Assembly (NCBI RefSeq): GCF_014200045.1
Contig: NZ_JACHOV010000006.1
Span: 178,871 to 242,870 of the forward strand
Reading direction: 5' to 3'
Length of the DNA stretch: 64,000 nucleotides
Source of the DNA: Rhizorhapis suberifaciens
Lineage (GTDB): Bacteria; Pseudomonadota; Alphaproteobacteria; Sphingomonadales; Sphingomonadaceae
Shown: positions 8,090-16,447 of the stretch, one piece after another
Numbering within the stretch: the stretch's first letter is position 1
Layout of the letters: each line of letters begins with the position of its first letter
Made by a program: the position numbers and the translations under genes
Notes under the pieces: model-generated
Told to the model about the DNA's origin: nothing
The model's input: only the letters and a program-made list of their open reading frames with translations
Databases searched by the model: none

Positions 8090-8836
8090 ATGTTGGCCAA
8101 TAAGCTATTCACGCTTTCCGCGATCTTTGCACTGTCCTTGACAGGCTGCGGACGTGATGACGACGCTGATCGTAACCTGGCTTCGCTGGATGAAAGCCTC
8201 ACCAATGCCAGTGATCCGGCTTTGAGAGGTGCTCTTGAGGACCAGATCATTGTCGATCCGGAACTGGCAAGCCGTTCCAATACCAACGCCGTTCGGCCAC
8301 CTGATCGGCCAGGCACGGGAGCGCTGCCGCCGCACGTACTTGCGACCCAATATGATGCGCCCATCGGCGGTAAGCTTTTTCGGGCGCCCAAGGCTGTCGA
8401 AGCCGCGCCTTGTCCCGGATGTGAAACGAGCGCTCCTGTGACCCTGGGCGCGCTGGCCCGCCAGCAAGGCCAGCGCGGCAAGGGGAGGGGAGGCTGCGAG
8501 GCGAACCTGCAATATGGAATGGGATGGGCCAATCGGCTGCCCAAGACATTTGCAGTTTACCCCAAGGCTCGACTGATGGAGGCCGCGGGCTCAGAGAATG
8601 CCAATTGCAACCTGCGCGCTGTCAGCTTCGTCACGAACCAGCCAATGCAGCCGGTTATCGATTTTTATTATACCAAGGCACTAAGAGCGGGCTTTGATGC
8701 CGAACATCAGCTCCTGAATGGCGAACATGTATTGGGCGGCGTGAGAAGTAAGGACGACGGCGCCTATTTCATCACCTTCGCCAAACATGAAAGCGGAGGA
8801 ACCGCCGTAGACATCGTGGCCAATAACGGAAGCTGA
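8090..8836 (+). CDS. Putative lipoprotein, unknown function
   Basis: 248 aa from ATG at 8090, chosen because GGAG lies 11 bp before it and the signal peptide then starts properly (MLANKLF). The lipobox LTGC puts the lipidated Cys at residue 20. The mature part has a Cys-rich PCPGCE motif near residue 110, a QQGQRGKGRGGC stretch, and a C-terminal domain of about 110 aa (QYGMGWANRLP... to the end) with two more Cys. I do not recognise the family. A CtrA-like box lies upstream. Confidence 0.7.
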   Translation: MLANKLFTLSAIFALSLTGCGRDDDADRNLASLDESLTNASDPALRGALEDQIIVDPELASRSNTNAVRPPDRPGTGALPPHVLATQYDAPIGGKLFRAPKAVEAAPCPGCETSAPVTLGALARQQGQRGKGRGGCEANLQYGMGWANRLPKTFAVYPKARLMEAAGSENANCNLRAVSFVTNQPMQPVIDFYYTKALRAGFDAEHQLLNGEHVLGGVRSKDDGAYFITFAKHESGGTAVDIVANNGS

Positions 8837-8861
8837 TCCCTCTTCCCGAATGCTAAGGTGG

Positions 8862-10556
8862 TCACTTTCCATGTGCCCCGGCTCGTATCTCGGACAATGT
8901 GGCTGATGGTGTGATCGCCTCTGGATCCATCAGGCAATGAATGATTGCTGGCTTGCCTGAGGAAAGCGCCCTTTCAAACGCGGGACCGAATTCTTCTGTT
9001 CGCTCCACCCGCTCGCCATGGCCGCCAAATGCACGTGCATAGGCGGCAAAATCGGGATTGCGCAGATCGGTTGCGATCACGCGGCCTGGAAACTGCCGCT
9101 CTTGATGCATTCGGATCGTACCGTACATGCCGTTGTCCATGACGATCACGATGATCGGCAGATCATATTGGACGGCGGTCGCAAACTCCTGCCCATTCAT
9201 CAAGAAGCAGCCGTCGCCTGCAAAGGCGATCACCATGCGGTCGGAGTAGAGGCGCTTGGCCGCGACGGCCGCAGGCAGGCCATAGCCCATTGAGCCGGAG
9301 GTCGGGGCCAATTGCGTCCCAAAAGCGCGGAAGCGGTGGAAACGATGCACCCAGATCGCATAATTGCCAGCGCCGTTGCAGATGATTGCATCTTCAGGCA
9401 GCTTCTCGCCAAGCCATTGCATCATTCGGGCGGGTTGAAACGCTCCGGGCGGATCAGCAACGCTTGTATCGTTCCAGTTTACAAAATCCTGTCGGACAGC
9501 CGCGCAGAAAGCGGATCGCTGGGGCGAAGGGGGGAGGATGATGTCCCGCATTGCCGCAATCATTCCGGAAGGCGTCGCATTGATTGCAAGGTCCGCACGA
9601 TAAACCCGACCCAGCTCCAGCGGATCGGCATGAACATGGATCACGGATTGCCGGGGCTTGGGTATGTCCATGATGCTATAGTTCTGGCTCGTCACTTCCG
9701 ACATCCGGGTGCCGAGCAGCAGCAGCAGGTCAGCTTGCTTGGCGTGTTCGACCAGCCTGGGGTTGGCCCCAAAGCCGAGGTCGCCGGCGAAGCAATCATG
9801 ATCAGCGGGAAACAGCATTTGCCGACGCATCGATACAGCGACAGGCAGCCGCCACCGTTCTGCCAGCGCCGCAAATGCTTTCACTGTGTCCGCGGTCCAG
9901 CGCGATCCGCCAACAATGGCGAGCGGCTTTTCCGCTTTTTCCAAAAATGCCTGAAACTGCTGGATATGTTCGCCATTGGGATAGGTTTCCGTAGCCACCG
10001 CCTTCGGGCAGTCAAGCGCGTCGCTTATATCCGACAACAGATCTTCGGGAAGCGCGACCACGACCGGTCCGGGGCGTCCGTTCAATGTCATGTGCATGGC
10101 ACGGGAGATGATTTCGGGAATGCGCTCCGCGTCGGTGATTTCGGCGACCCATTTGGCGATTGAGCCAAAAACGGCATCATAGTCCAGTTCCTGCCACGCT
10201 TCGCGCCCGCGGACGTGACGCTCTACTTGCCCAATAAAAAGCAAAAGCGGCGTCGAATCCTGCCGGGCGATGTGCAGGCCCTGCATTGCATTGCTGGCGC
10301 CGGGGCCGCGGGTGACGAAGCAGGCGGCAGGCCTTCCGGTCAGCTTGCCGATTGCCTCGGCCATCATGGCCGCTCCGCCTTCGTGGCGGCAGACGGTTAC
10401 ATTGATCGAACTGTCGATGAGTGCGTCCAGTACGGCCAAAAAGCTTTCGCCCGGCACGCAGAAGATATGCTCAATCCCTTGAATCTCCAGTTGTCTGACC
10501 AGCAGTGCGGCAGCGGTCCGTCGGGCCGGCGGGGAATGGGGATCGGTCTTGGTCAA
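8862..10556 (-). CDS. Thiamine diphosphate-dependent enzyme, acetolactate synthase-like
   Basis: 564 aa from TTG at 10556. This start has a good GGAGG site 9 bp upstream and gives the normal family length; a longer in-frame reading to 10799 has no support. The N-terminal PYR domain has the catalytic Glu in CVPGESFLAVLDAL. The central domain follows, then the C-terminal PP domain with the ThDP motif GDGCFLMNGQEFATAV...NGMYG. Members of this family include acetolactate synthase, glyoxylate carboligase and several decarboxylases. No regulatory IlvH subunit gene is adjacent, so a catabolic ALS-like or decarboxylase role is as likely as valine synthesis. Confidence 0.8.
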   Translation of the reverse strand: MTKTDPHSPPARRTAAALLVRQLEIQGIEHIFCVPGESFLAVLDALIDSSINVTVCRHEGGAAMMAEAIGKLTGRPAACFVTRGPGASNAMQGLHIARQDSTPLLLFIGQVERHVRGREAWQELDYDAVFGSIAKWVAEITDAERIPEIISRAMHMTLNGRPGPVVVALPEDLLSDISDALDCPKAVATETYPNGEHIQQFQAFLEKAEKPLAIVGGSRWTADTVKAFAALAERWRLPVAVSMRRQMLFPADHDCFAGDLGFGANPRLVEHAKQADLLLLLGTRMSEVTSQNYSIMDIPKPRQSVIHVHADPLELGRVYRADLAINATPSGMIAAMRDIILPPSPQRSAFCAAVRQDFVNWNDTSVADPPGAFQPARMMQWLGEKLPEDAIICNGAGNYAIWVHRFHRFRAFGTQLAPTSGSMGYGLPAAVAAKRLYSDRMVIAFAGDGCFLMNGQEFATAVQYDLPIIVIVMDNGMYGTIRMHQERQFPGRVIATDLRNPDFAAYARAFGGHGERVERTEEFGPAFERALSSGKPAIIHCLMDPEAITPSATLSEIRAGAHGK

Positions 10557-10745
10557 TTGCTCAACCCTCCGTCGGTAGGTTCCCTTATCAGCCGCCTGCA
10601 AGTCAACGAATATATTCCAATGCATGTTTCCCGAAGAACGTAGATCGTGAGGATCGTTACGGTTTGATAACTTCGTTTTAAGGTTCTTTAAGGGTGTTCC
10701 TGTACGACGGGTGCATATAAGAACTATACGGGACGCCGGAATGCT

Positions 10746-11147
10746 ATGGGCTTTGCCCGCAACCCTGAAGAGCTGACGATGGCTGAGCACGTCGGGCAAA
10801 CGCGAGAGCCGCGAACGAGCAGGCTTTTGACGGCGCAGATAATGTCGCCGCGGCTGGGCGCGACCAAGATCGTTGTCCGCAATATTTCAGCCAGCGGTCT
10901 GGGAGGGAAAAGTGACCAGATCCTTTTCAAAGGAGAGGAGGTCGCTGTCCTGCTGAATAATATCGGCGCCATCGATGCCACCGTCATCTGGACTAGTGGC
11001 CATTGTTTCGGCCTGCAGTTTCATGAAAAAATCGACCCGGCCAAGGCATTGGCCCCACCGACAGAGCGAGTGGTGAAGCCCTATGAGGTGCCCACTTACT
11101 TTCGGCCGGAAATCTCCACCTATCGCCCTGGCTTTAATCGGAAATAG
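10746..11147 (+). CDS. PilZ-domain protein
   Basis: 133 aa (122 aa if the ATG at 10779, MAEHVG, is used). The body is a single PilZ-like beta-barrel: R-x-x-R region TREPRTSR near residues 19-26, VRNISASGLGGKS (the D/N-x-S-x-x-G motif), then a beta-strand series ending FGLQFHEKID. PilZ domains bind cyclic di-GMP through RxxxR and D/NxSxxG. The motif is close to but not exactly canonical, so binding is inferred. The start is uncertain because a short overlapping reading frame begins at 10741. Confidence 0.75.
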   Translation: MGFARNPEELTMAEHVGQTREPRTSRLLTAQIMSPRLGATKIVVRNISASGLGGKSDQILFKGEEVAVLLNNIGAIDATVIWTSGHCFGLQFHEKIDPAKALAPPTERVVKPYEVPTYFRPEISTYRPGFNRK

Positions 11148-11458
11148 TATTTTCGTGCCCTGTTATCGGTGCGCCGACACATGATTACCGGGAGGCCCAG
11201 AAAAGCGATCAAAAATTGCAGAGATGCTGTTCGTCGCCGCTCATATGTTGTTTGTCGTTGCATATGTCGTTCACCGACCGTAATGGGCGCTGGTCGAAGC
11301 GCGAATGATCGCCATGCCGTAACGGCATATAGCCAGGATGCGCTACGGCGAGGGGGACTCAATAGCTCTGCCGAACCGGCGATAAGAAGTCATTTCGCAT
11401 CCTCTGCCCCAATCGGGGCCGATGGGTTGAGGATGTGCCAAAACAGAGGAGAACAGTC
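11148..11458. other. 311-bp intergenic region with repeats, no gene seen
   Basis: Between the PilZ gene and the UrcA gene. It holds two CATATGT direct repeats (11242-11248 and 11261-11267, 19 bp apart), an inverted repeat ATGCCG-taa-CGGCAT at 11314-11328, and a small GCCCC/GGGGC hairpin near 11409-11422. I find no convincing coding frame on either strand. It probably carries the promoter and leader of the UrcA gene. Confidence 0.5.
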
Positions 11459-11791
11459 ATGCGTGCTCGAAACGGTTTTGCAAAAACAATGCTCGCCGCT
11501 GCCGGCTTGATTCTGACATCGGCTCCTGCGCTGGCGAGCGATCGATCGGTTGAGGTCCGCTATGAGGATCTGGATCTTTCTTCCGATAGCGGAGCTTCTA
11601 CGCTGCAGCAGCGCGTGAAGCGAGCGGTCCAAAAGGTTTGTGGCCGAGCTGATATCCGGAATATTACCGAAATGCAGGACATGCAGCGCTGTCGAAACGA
11701 GGCAAGCGCTCGTAGCAGCCGCGATGTCGCTCTTGCCATGGAGAGCGCGCGGAACGGTGAGCGCCTTGCGAGTTTGACCGTCGAGAAATGA
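11459..11791 (+). CDS. UrcA-family periplasmic protein
   Basis: 110 aa. AGAGGAG lies 6 bp before ATG at 11459. Signal peptide (MRARNGFAKTMLAAAG...) with likely cleavage after ALA at residue 29. The mature domain, VRYEDLDLSSDSGASTLQQRVKRAVQKVCG...MQRCRNEA, is the UrcA pattern of sphingomonads and caulobacters: an YxDLDL start and two conserved Cys that probably form a disulfide. Function is unknown. A strong terminator follows. Confidence 0.85.
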   Translation: MRARNGFAKTMLAAAGLILTSAPALASDRSVEVRYEDLDLSSDSGASTLQQRVKRAVQKVCGRADIRNITEMQDMQRCRNEASARSSRDVALAMESARNGERLASLTVEK

Positions 11792-11833
11792 GATAGAACT
11801 TGATCCGGGGCGGGCATACGCGTTCTGGATCGG

Positions 11834-11867
11834 GGCCCCCGGCTACCCTTAGGCCGGGGGTCTTTTT
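11834..11867 (+). terminator. Terminator of the UrcA gene
   Basis: GC-rich stem GCCCCCGGC / GCCGGGGGT, loop TACCCTTAG, then CTTTTT. It ends directly against the convergent LytTR gene's stop codon. Confidence 0.88.
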
Positions 11868-12635
11868 CTATCGGCCGGCAATAGCTTTTGTTCCCGCAAG
11901 ATAGGTGCGGCCAATACGTATTTCCGTCCCGTCGAGCAGCCGCGCAAACCAGACGCCGCTGCCATCATGTCGAAGCCGGTCGATGTGGCCGCGCCTGACA
12001 ATATGAGAGCGGTGCAAACGGATGAATTGTTCGGGATCCAGCCTTTGTTCCAGTGAACTGATGGTTTGATGCAGCAGGTAGCTGCGGGGTCCGACAAACA
12101 GACGCATATAATCGCGTTCAGCCTCGATACGGTCGATATGCGTTGCGGCAATGCGGACCAGTTCGGCCTTGTGAGGAACCCAAAAATCCTCTGCCCAGAC
12201 GGAAGGTCTGTTGCTTGGACGAGGGATTCGATCTGTGTGCGTCAATGCCAGCACCCGATCCACGGCGCGGCCCAGCCTTTCCTGCGATACCGGCTTCAGC
12301 AGATAGTCGACTGCGGCCAGATCAAAGGCTTCAACGGCAAACCCTTCGAAGGCGGTAACAAAGATAATGGAAGGATTGCGTTCACTGCGGCTCAGAACTC
12401 GCGCTACGCCGATACCGTCAAGACGCGGCATTGCGATATCCAGTAGCAGCAGGTCGGGACTCACCCCTTCCACCAGCCGAAGCGCGGATTCGCCGTCTGT
12501 CGCTGTCCCCACCAACTCCACCCGAGCCTCACGCGCGCACAGCATCTGCAGCCTTTCGACCGCGAGCGGTTCGTCATCCACGATCATCGTCCGTAGGGGA
12601 CGTGCCGCTTGGTCTGGTGCAGAATCAGCAGCCAT
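11868..12635 (-). CDS. LytTR-family response regulator
   Basis: 255 aa. N-terminal receiver domain (about 15-130) with the acidic pair DDEP near residue 20, phospho-acceptor Asp in LLLLDIAMPRLDG near 61, and Lys in LLKPVS near 111. C-terminal LytTR DNA-binding domain (about 155-255), with FIRLHRSHIVRR near 210 being diagnostic. Its start overlaps the end of the histidine-kinase gene by 11 bp, so the two are translationally coupled and form one two-component system. The target genes are not evident. Confidence 0.9.
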   Translation of the reverse strand: MAADSAPDQAARPLRTMIVDDEPLAVERLQMLCAREARVELVGTATDGESALRLVEGVSPDLLLLDIAMPRLDGIGVARVLSRSERNPSIIFVTAFEGFAVEAFDLAAVDYLLKPVSQERLGRAVDRVLALTHTDRIPRPSNRPSVWAEDFWVPHKAELVRIAATHIDRIEAERDYMRLFVGPRSYLLHQTISSLEQRLDPEQFIRLHRSHIVRRGHIDRLRHDGSGVWFARLLDGTEIRIGRTYLAGTKAIAGR

Positions 12636-13770
12636 CCATCATTATAGGCATGCTCAGTTCAACCACAAAACCGTTACTGGACGGTCTATACCATCGGATA
12701 GTGGCCTTTTCGCCAAAACGGGCGGAAACCCGGTCCCGAACGTTCGCCAGACCTATACCGTTGCCCTTGTCCCTATCCCCAGGGATGACATCGCCATCGT
12801 CGCTGACGCTGAGATGAAGTCGTTCCTCATCCCGCCGCGCGCTGATGGTGATCGTCACCGGCCTGGCTGCTCGCGACACCCCGTATTTGATGGCGTTCTC
12901 CACCAGCGGTTGAAGGATGAGTCCCGGCACGCAGGCATCCATGAGGTCCGGCGGAATGTCGATCCGCTTGATCAATCGGTCGGGGAATCGAACGGCTTCG
13001 ATATTGAGATAAAGTTCCTGCAATCGCACTTCGTCGGATAGCGGGACATCATCAAGCGGGTCTCCTGTCAGGCTGCTGCGATAGAAATTCGACAGGCTGA
13101 GGATCATCGCTTCCGCCTCCTCCCGCCGGTCCTTCATGACCAAGGTGGAAAGGGAATTGAGGGTGTTGAATAGAAAGTGCGGATTCACCTGATACCGCAG
13201 GGACCGCAGCTCAGCTTTTTGAGCCGCCTGTTCATACCGGGCGGCCCGACGTTCGATACGCCTGACCTCGCCTGCATATGACAGGGCCAGATAGAGCGCT
13301 GCCCAGGCCGATAGAAAGAAATAACGCGACAGCGCCACCTCGGCGATGTCCTTGATTGCATGGACCTCCTCCTTCGCCGTAGCGGCCTTGGCGGCGGGGT
13401 AATCCTCCATCAGTCCCGAAGGGTCGTAGATGTTGAAGACATAATAGTTCGCCAGCGCGATAAGGATTGCGCAGGGGACCGCTGCCACGAAAGCAGTCAC
13501 AAGGCGAGTCGGCTGCGATCGGCTGTCGAAACGTCGCAACGCCAGATACAAGCCCCAGGTGATCGCGATGCCCACCAAGGTGACCACGCCGCGGCGAAAT
13601 GCCATTTCCCCTTGAGGCTCAAAGCCCATGACCAACGAACGTAGCGTGACCACGACCATGTAGAAGAGCCAGAAGCCCAGGATGGAACACAGCGCCATCG
13701 AAGGCGAAACTGCCCGTTGGCCCTCGTCATCCGCGATCCTGTTCATCCTTTCGGTCAGTAATGTATCCAA
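12625..13770 (-). CDS. LytS/YehU-type sensor histidine kinase
   Basis: 381 aa. Four or so transmembrane segments in residues 25-175, then a short linker and a His_kinase domain (PF06580). The phospho-acceptor His is in NPHFLFNTLNSLS near residue 197; the ATP site shows LILQPLVENAIKYGV (N box), SDDGD and GNGIGLANVRDRV. No extracytoplasmic sensor domain is visible, so the signal is probably sensed in the membrane. Paired with the downstream LytTR regulator. Confidence 0.9.
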   Translation of the reverse strand: MDTLLTERMNRIADDEGQRAVSPSMALCSILGFWLFYMVVVTLRSLVMGFEPQGEMAFRRGVVTLVGIAITWGLYLALRRFDSRSQPTRLVTAFVAAVPCAILIALANYYVFNIYDPSGLMEDYPAAKAATAKEEVHAIKDIAEVALSRYFFLSAWAALYLALSYAGEVRRIERRAARYEQAAQKAELRSLRYQVNPHFLFNTLNSLSTLVMKDRREEAEAMILSLSNFYRSSLTGDPLDDVPLSDEVRLQELYLNIEAVRFPDRLIKRIDIPPDLMDACVPGLILQPLVENAIKYGVSRAARPVTITISARRDEERLHLSVSDDGDVIPGDRDKGNGIGLANVRDRVSARFGEKATIRWYRPSSNGFVVELSMPIMMDGC

Positions 13771-13889
13771 CGCCCGCTGTCTGCCCCTGCTGTGGTCATG
13801 CGTCGAACCGGCCGGGTTGTTGGTCGAAGAGGGCGTGGAACTGCGGGCTGGCTGGTCCGTTTTCCCAGACGAACGAAAAGGATGAGATC

Positions 13890-14108
13890 ATGCAGCGAGA
13901 CTCCAAAAGTCGTCCTAAAAAAGCGGGCGAACTGATGACGAAAGAGGAACAGCTGGACGAAGGCATTATTGAATCGATGGACGCTTCAGATCCCCCCAGC
14001 GTCGCTCGCAAGGGCGATGACGGCCGACCCATGCCCTCTTCGGGATATCGCAAAGAGGATTGGGAAAAAGAGGATGATGAAGGCGGAGAAGACGATAAAG
14101 GCGCTTGA
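13890..14108 (+). CDS. Small acidic hydrophilic protein, unknown
   Basis: 72 aa from ATG at 13890, with AAAGGA 8 bp upstream. Longer in-frame readings to 13761 would overlap the divergent kinase start. The protein is highly charged: a basic N-terminus (QRDSKSRPKKAG), a middle rich in Asp/Ser, and a C-terminal run of Glu/Asp with Lys. It has no hydrophobic segment and is probably disordered. I do not recognise it; the family may be limited to sphingomonads. Confidence 0.6.
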   Translation: MQRDSKSRPKKAGELMTKEEQLDEGIIESMDASDPPSVARKGDDGRPMPSSGYRKEDWEKEDDEGGEDDKGA

Positions 14109-14221
14109 CCTTAAAGAGATGCATGCATTGCCGTTATTCGACCATGATGATTGCGCTGATCGATTTTTGTTGCGACGCACAAAGAAATCTGGTCGGATGT
14201 AAATGTCAGCCGAGCGGAACC

Positions 14222-14236
14222 TTAATCATTAGGTAA
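14222..14236 (+). promoter_or_regulatory. CtrA-like box
   Basis: TTAA-TCATTAG-GTAA followed by CC, one mismatch to TTAA-N7-TTAA, 56 bp before the gene at 14292. Confidence 0.45.
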
Positions 14237-14291
14237 CCATAAGAGGCGCATGTTCGGCTGATCAGACATTTTATATGTCGGAGGCAAGAGC

Positions 14292-14843
14292 ATGGGCATT
14301 AGTGCAAGACCTGCGGACGGGGAAGTAACACTCGCTGAAATGCGAGAGTTTGCTAGCTTCCCTGCTGGTACGCAGAGATATATCAGGCGGTCCTTGGACG
14401 TGGGGCTGCACCGGCAAGACGCAATGAAAATCTGGTCCCGAGACGTGGTGGAAGCGGCGAGCATTCGCGCACAATCCCGCATGTACGACCGGCTGGATTT
14501 CATAAAGTCGCTGGTCCCCGATGATAGCGGACTGGACCAGGTGGAACCGTTCATGGCTCCACTGGTGACGCTATCGGCTTTCGATCTGGGGCAGGATCGG
14601 CTGACGACATTCAGTGCGTATCGTTTCTTGTACGAGCGGCTGATCGGGGCGGCGTCACGGCCATGGCTGCCGGGGGCATTCTGCGCGGCGGCGAGCCTGC
14701 CACACCTGCATCCGGACAAGCGTCGGGTGCTCCTGCAATCGATCAGCGAAGCCGCGGCCACCGCGCCAGGCTGGTCGAATCGTGAGCCGACCTTCTACCC
14801 CGAGTGGGTGGAAAAAGTGGATACGACGAAGCCGGCGAACTGA
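14292..14843 (+). CDS. Hypothetical soluble protein
   Basis: 183 aa. GGAGG at 14280 is well placed for ATG at 14292. The sequence is soluble with mixed alpha-helical character; no signal peptide, membrane segment or metal motif stands out. Notable parts are RRSLDVGLHRQDAMKIWSRD near residues 32-51 and HPDKRRVLLQSISEAA near 138-153. I do not recognise the family. A CtrA-like box upstream makes cell-cycle control possible. Codon use looks like its neighbours. Confidence 0.7.
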   Translation: MGISARPADGEVTLAEMREFASFPAGTQRYIRRSLDVGLHRQDAMKIWSRDVVEAASIRAQSRMYDRLDFIKSLVPDDSGLDQVEPFMAPLVTLSAFDLGQDRLTTFSAYRFLYERLIGAASRPWLPGAFCAAASLPHLHPDKRRVLLQSISEAAATAPGWSNREPTFYPEWVEKVDTTKPAN

Positions 14844-14941
14844 TCGCATCACCGTGCTGCGCCGCTGAACATGGGCATGGGACACCTGTCTGGCGGGTCG
14901 AGCGATCCGGGGATGTGGTTTACTGTGCCTCTGTGCCTCAT

Positions 14942-15652
14942 TCAGATCGAATGCCGCGCGCCGGCCTCTGCCTCATTGCGCCGGTAACGGAAGTACCAGA
15001 CTTCATGACCCAGGCGCCTTGCCTTGGCTTCATAGCGGGTCTGGGGCCATCCACCTGGCCGTTTTAGAAAGTCCTTGGGACTTTGTGCGAGCCATTCAAA
15101 GTCTGCTCGCTGATTCATAACCATCATCGACCAGCGGCAATAAATCGGATGATCGGTGCCGAGGCGAAATTCCCCGCCGGGTTTCAGCTTGGCCGCCATC
15201 ATGTCAAGCGGGCCGTGATTCATCATCCGCCGCTTGGCATGCCGCGCCTTGGGCCAGGGATCTGGATGAAGCAGGTACAAGAAACTCAACGCCCCGTCCG
15301 GCACGCGCGCCAATATATCCAGCGCATTGCCCATATGCAGCCGGATGTTGGGCAAAAAGCCATTCTGAACGTGCTGCAACGCGCCGACCACACCATTGAG
15401 AAAGGGTTCGCAACCAATGAAGCCATGGTCAGGCAGCAGGTCGGCTCGGTAGGCGAGATGCTCTCCGGAGCCGAACCCGATTTCAAAGTGCAATGGCCGA
15501 TCGTCGCCGAACAAGGCACGCGAAGCAAGAGGACCAGTCTCCGGCACCTCGATCTGCGGTAGCAGTTGTTCCAGCAACTGCGCCTGGCCCGCACGCAACT
15601 TGTGCCCTTGCCGACGGCCGTAAAGGCGGTTCAAAGTGGTAGGATCGGACAT
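14942..15652 (-). CDS. trmB: tRNA (guanine-N7-)-methyltransferase
   Basis: 236 aa. TrmB methylates G46 of tRNA using SAM. Motif I is FEIGFGSGEHL near residue 55 and motif IV FLYLLHPDPWPKARHAKRR near 130; the latter is diagnostic. C-terminal FRLGTDHPIYCRW is also typical. Length fits the alphaproteobacterial enzyme. A small lipoprotein gene lies just upstream on the same strand. Confidence 0.93.
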   Translation of the reverse strand: MSDPTTLNRLYGRRQGHKLRAGQAQLLEQLLPQIEVPETGPLASRALFGDDRPLHFEIGFGSGEHLAYRADLLPDHGFIGCEPFLNGVVGALQHVQNGFLPNIRLHMGNALDILARVPDGALSFLYLLHPDPWPKARHAKRRMMNHGPLDMMAAKLKPGGEFRLGTDHPIYCRWSMMVMNQRADFEWLAQSPKDFLKRPGGWPQTRYEAKARRLGHEVWYFRYRRNEAEAGARHSI

Positions 15653-15747
15653 GGTCCGCCTGCTAGCCCAATGAAGCGAAGACGGCTAGGGGGATTTGGC
15701 GGTAAGCTTGGTCGGTTGCGGCTTTGCCTACAATCCGTTGCCCGTCT

Positions 15748-15948
15748 TCAGTCCCTGGCCCCATTTCCGGGCGTTTTCGCGCCGGTGGCATTTCCGGCCA
15801 ACCTGTCGTCGAGCATCTCAGCAGCCTGATTCAGCGCTTCCGCCTCGCCTACAGTGACACCTCCGGGGCCTGGATCATTATCGTTGCTGCCGCAGGAGGG
15901 GAGGGCGAGGAGGCAGGCGAGCATGATGGAGCGCGGTACGGAAGACAT
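15748..15948 (-). CDS. Small putative lipoprotein
   Basis: 66 aa from ATG at 15948 (MSSVPRSIMLACLLALPSC). The lipobox LPSC places the lipid Cys at residue 19. The mature part is short and acidic (GEAEALNQAAEMLDD). No Shine-Dalgarno site is obvious. It lies between trmB and the repeat lipoprotein on the same strand. A longer reading to 16095 would overlap the next gene and is rejected. Function unknown. Confidence 0.55.
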   Translation of the reverse strand: MSSVPRSIMLACLLALPSCGSNDNDPGPGGVTVGEAEALNQAAEMLDDRLAGNATGAKTPGNGARD

Positions 15949-16030
15949 TGCGATATCCAGTGCAGGAGGCAAAGAAAAAGGGTCGCGCCTGATGACACGA
16001 CCCTCCTCGAATCTAAAAGCTGGAAAGCGA

Positions 16031-16237
16031 TCAGTTCGCGTTCGTAGCGTTATCCACAGCGTTGGCGGCCGCGTCCGTGGCGTTTTCAGCCGCATTCATC
16101 GCATCAGCAGCTGCGTTTTCCGCCGTCACGGCAGCGTTCTCGGCTGCATTGGACGCGTTTTCTTGAGTCTTTTCGCTGCAAGCAGCGAGGCCGAGCGAAG
16201 CGGCGAGAACGAGCGAAAGAGCAATAGACTTGGACAT
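16031..16237 (-). CDS. Repeat lipoprotein with Ala-Asn-Glu (NAAENA-type) repeats
   Basis: 68 aa. ATG at 16237 has GAGGGGG upstream. Lipobox LAAC, lipid Cys at residue 20. From residue 27 on, nearly every residue is Ala, Asn, Glu, Asp, Val or Thr, arranged as short repeats such as NAAENAA and NAVDNA. This would form a helical or extended stalk anchored in the membrane. A second gene of the same design lies at 52950-53141, and the two promoters share a 12-bp word. Confidence 0.8.
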   Translation of the reverse strand: MSKSIALSLVLAASLGLAACSEKTQENASNAAENAAVTAENAAADAMNAAENATDAAANAVDNATNAN

Positions 16238-16314
16238 GGGCAAAACCCCCTCTAGAGACTGAACCTGATGCAGGCCGGCTCAAGAGAAGCTCAACCCCTG
16301 CTTGGCCTGCAGGC

Positions 16315-16326
16315 GCACACGTAACG
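16315..16326 (-). promoter_or_regulatory. Shared 12-bp promoter word (copy 1)
   Basis: GCACACGTAACG on the + strand (CGTTACGTGTGC in the direction of the gene), about 78 bp before the lipoprotein ATG. It is identical to 53214-53225, at about the same distance from the second repeat lipoprotein. Confidence 0.5.
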
Positions 16327-16386
16327 ATTTGTTAGGCCCAAGGCAATCCCTACCGAAATGGATGACATTAATCCTTCGTTGATTTC

Positions 16387-16411
16387 CAATCGCTTCTGCC
16401 GGAAGTGATTG
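16387..16411. repeat. 10-bp inverted repeat upstream of sahR
   Basis: CAATCGCTTC / GAAGTGATTG around a TGCCG loop; one G-U wobble makes the RNA stem complete. No T run follows. It may be a terminator remnant or a binding site between the divergent lipoprotein and sahR genes. Confidence 0.45.
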
Positions 16412-16447
16412 CCTAAGACGCCTAAAATCCGCATTTCAGAAACAAGG

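Noticed and set aside
13761..13889. Longer start of the small acidic protein, with a CPCCGH zinc-like motif
   Set aside because: The segment overlaps the divergent kinase start and lacks a ribosome-binding site; ATG at 13890 has one.
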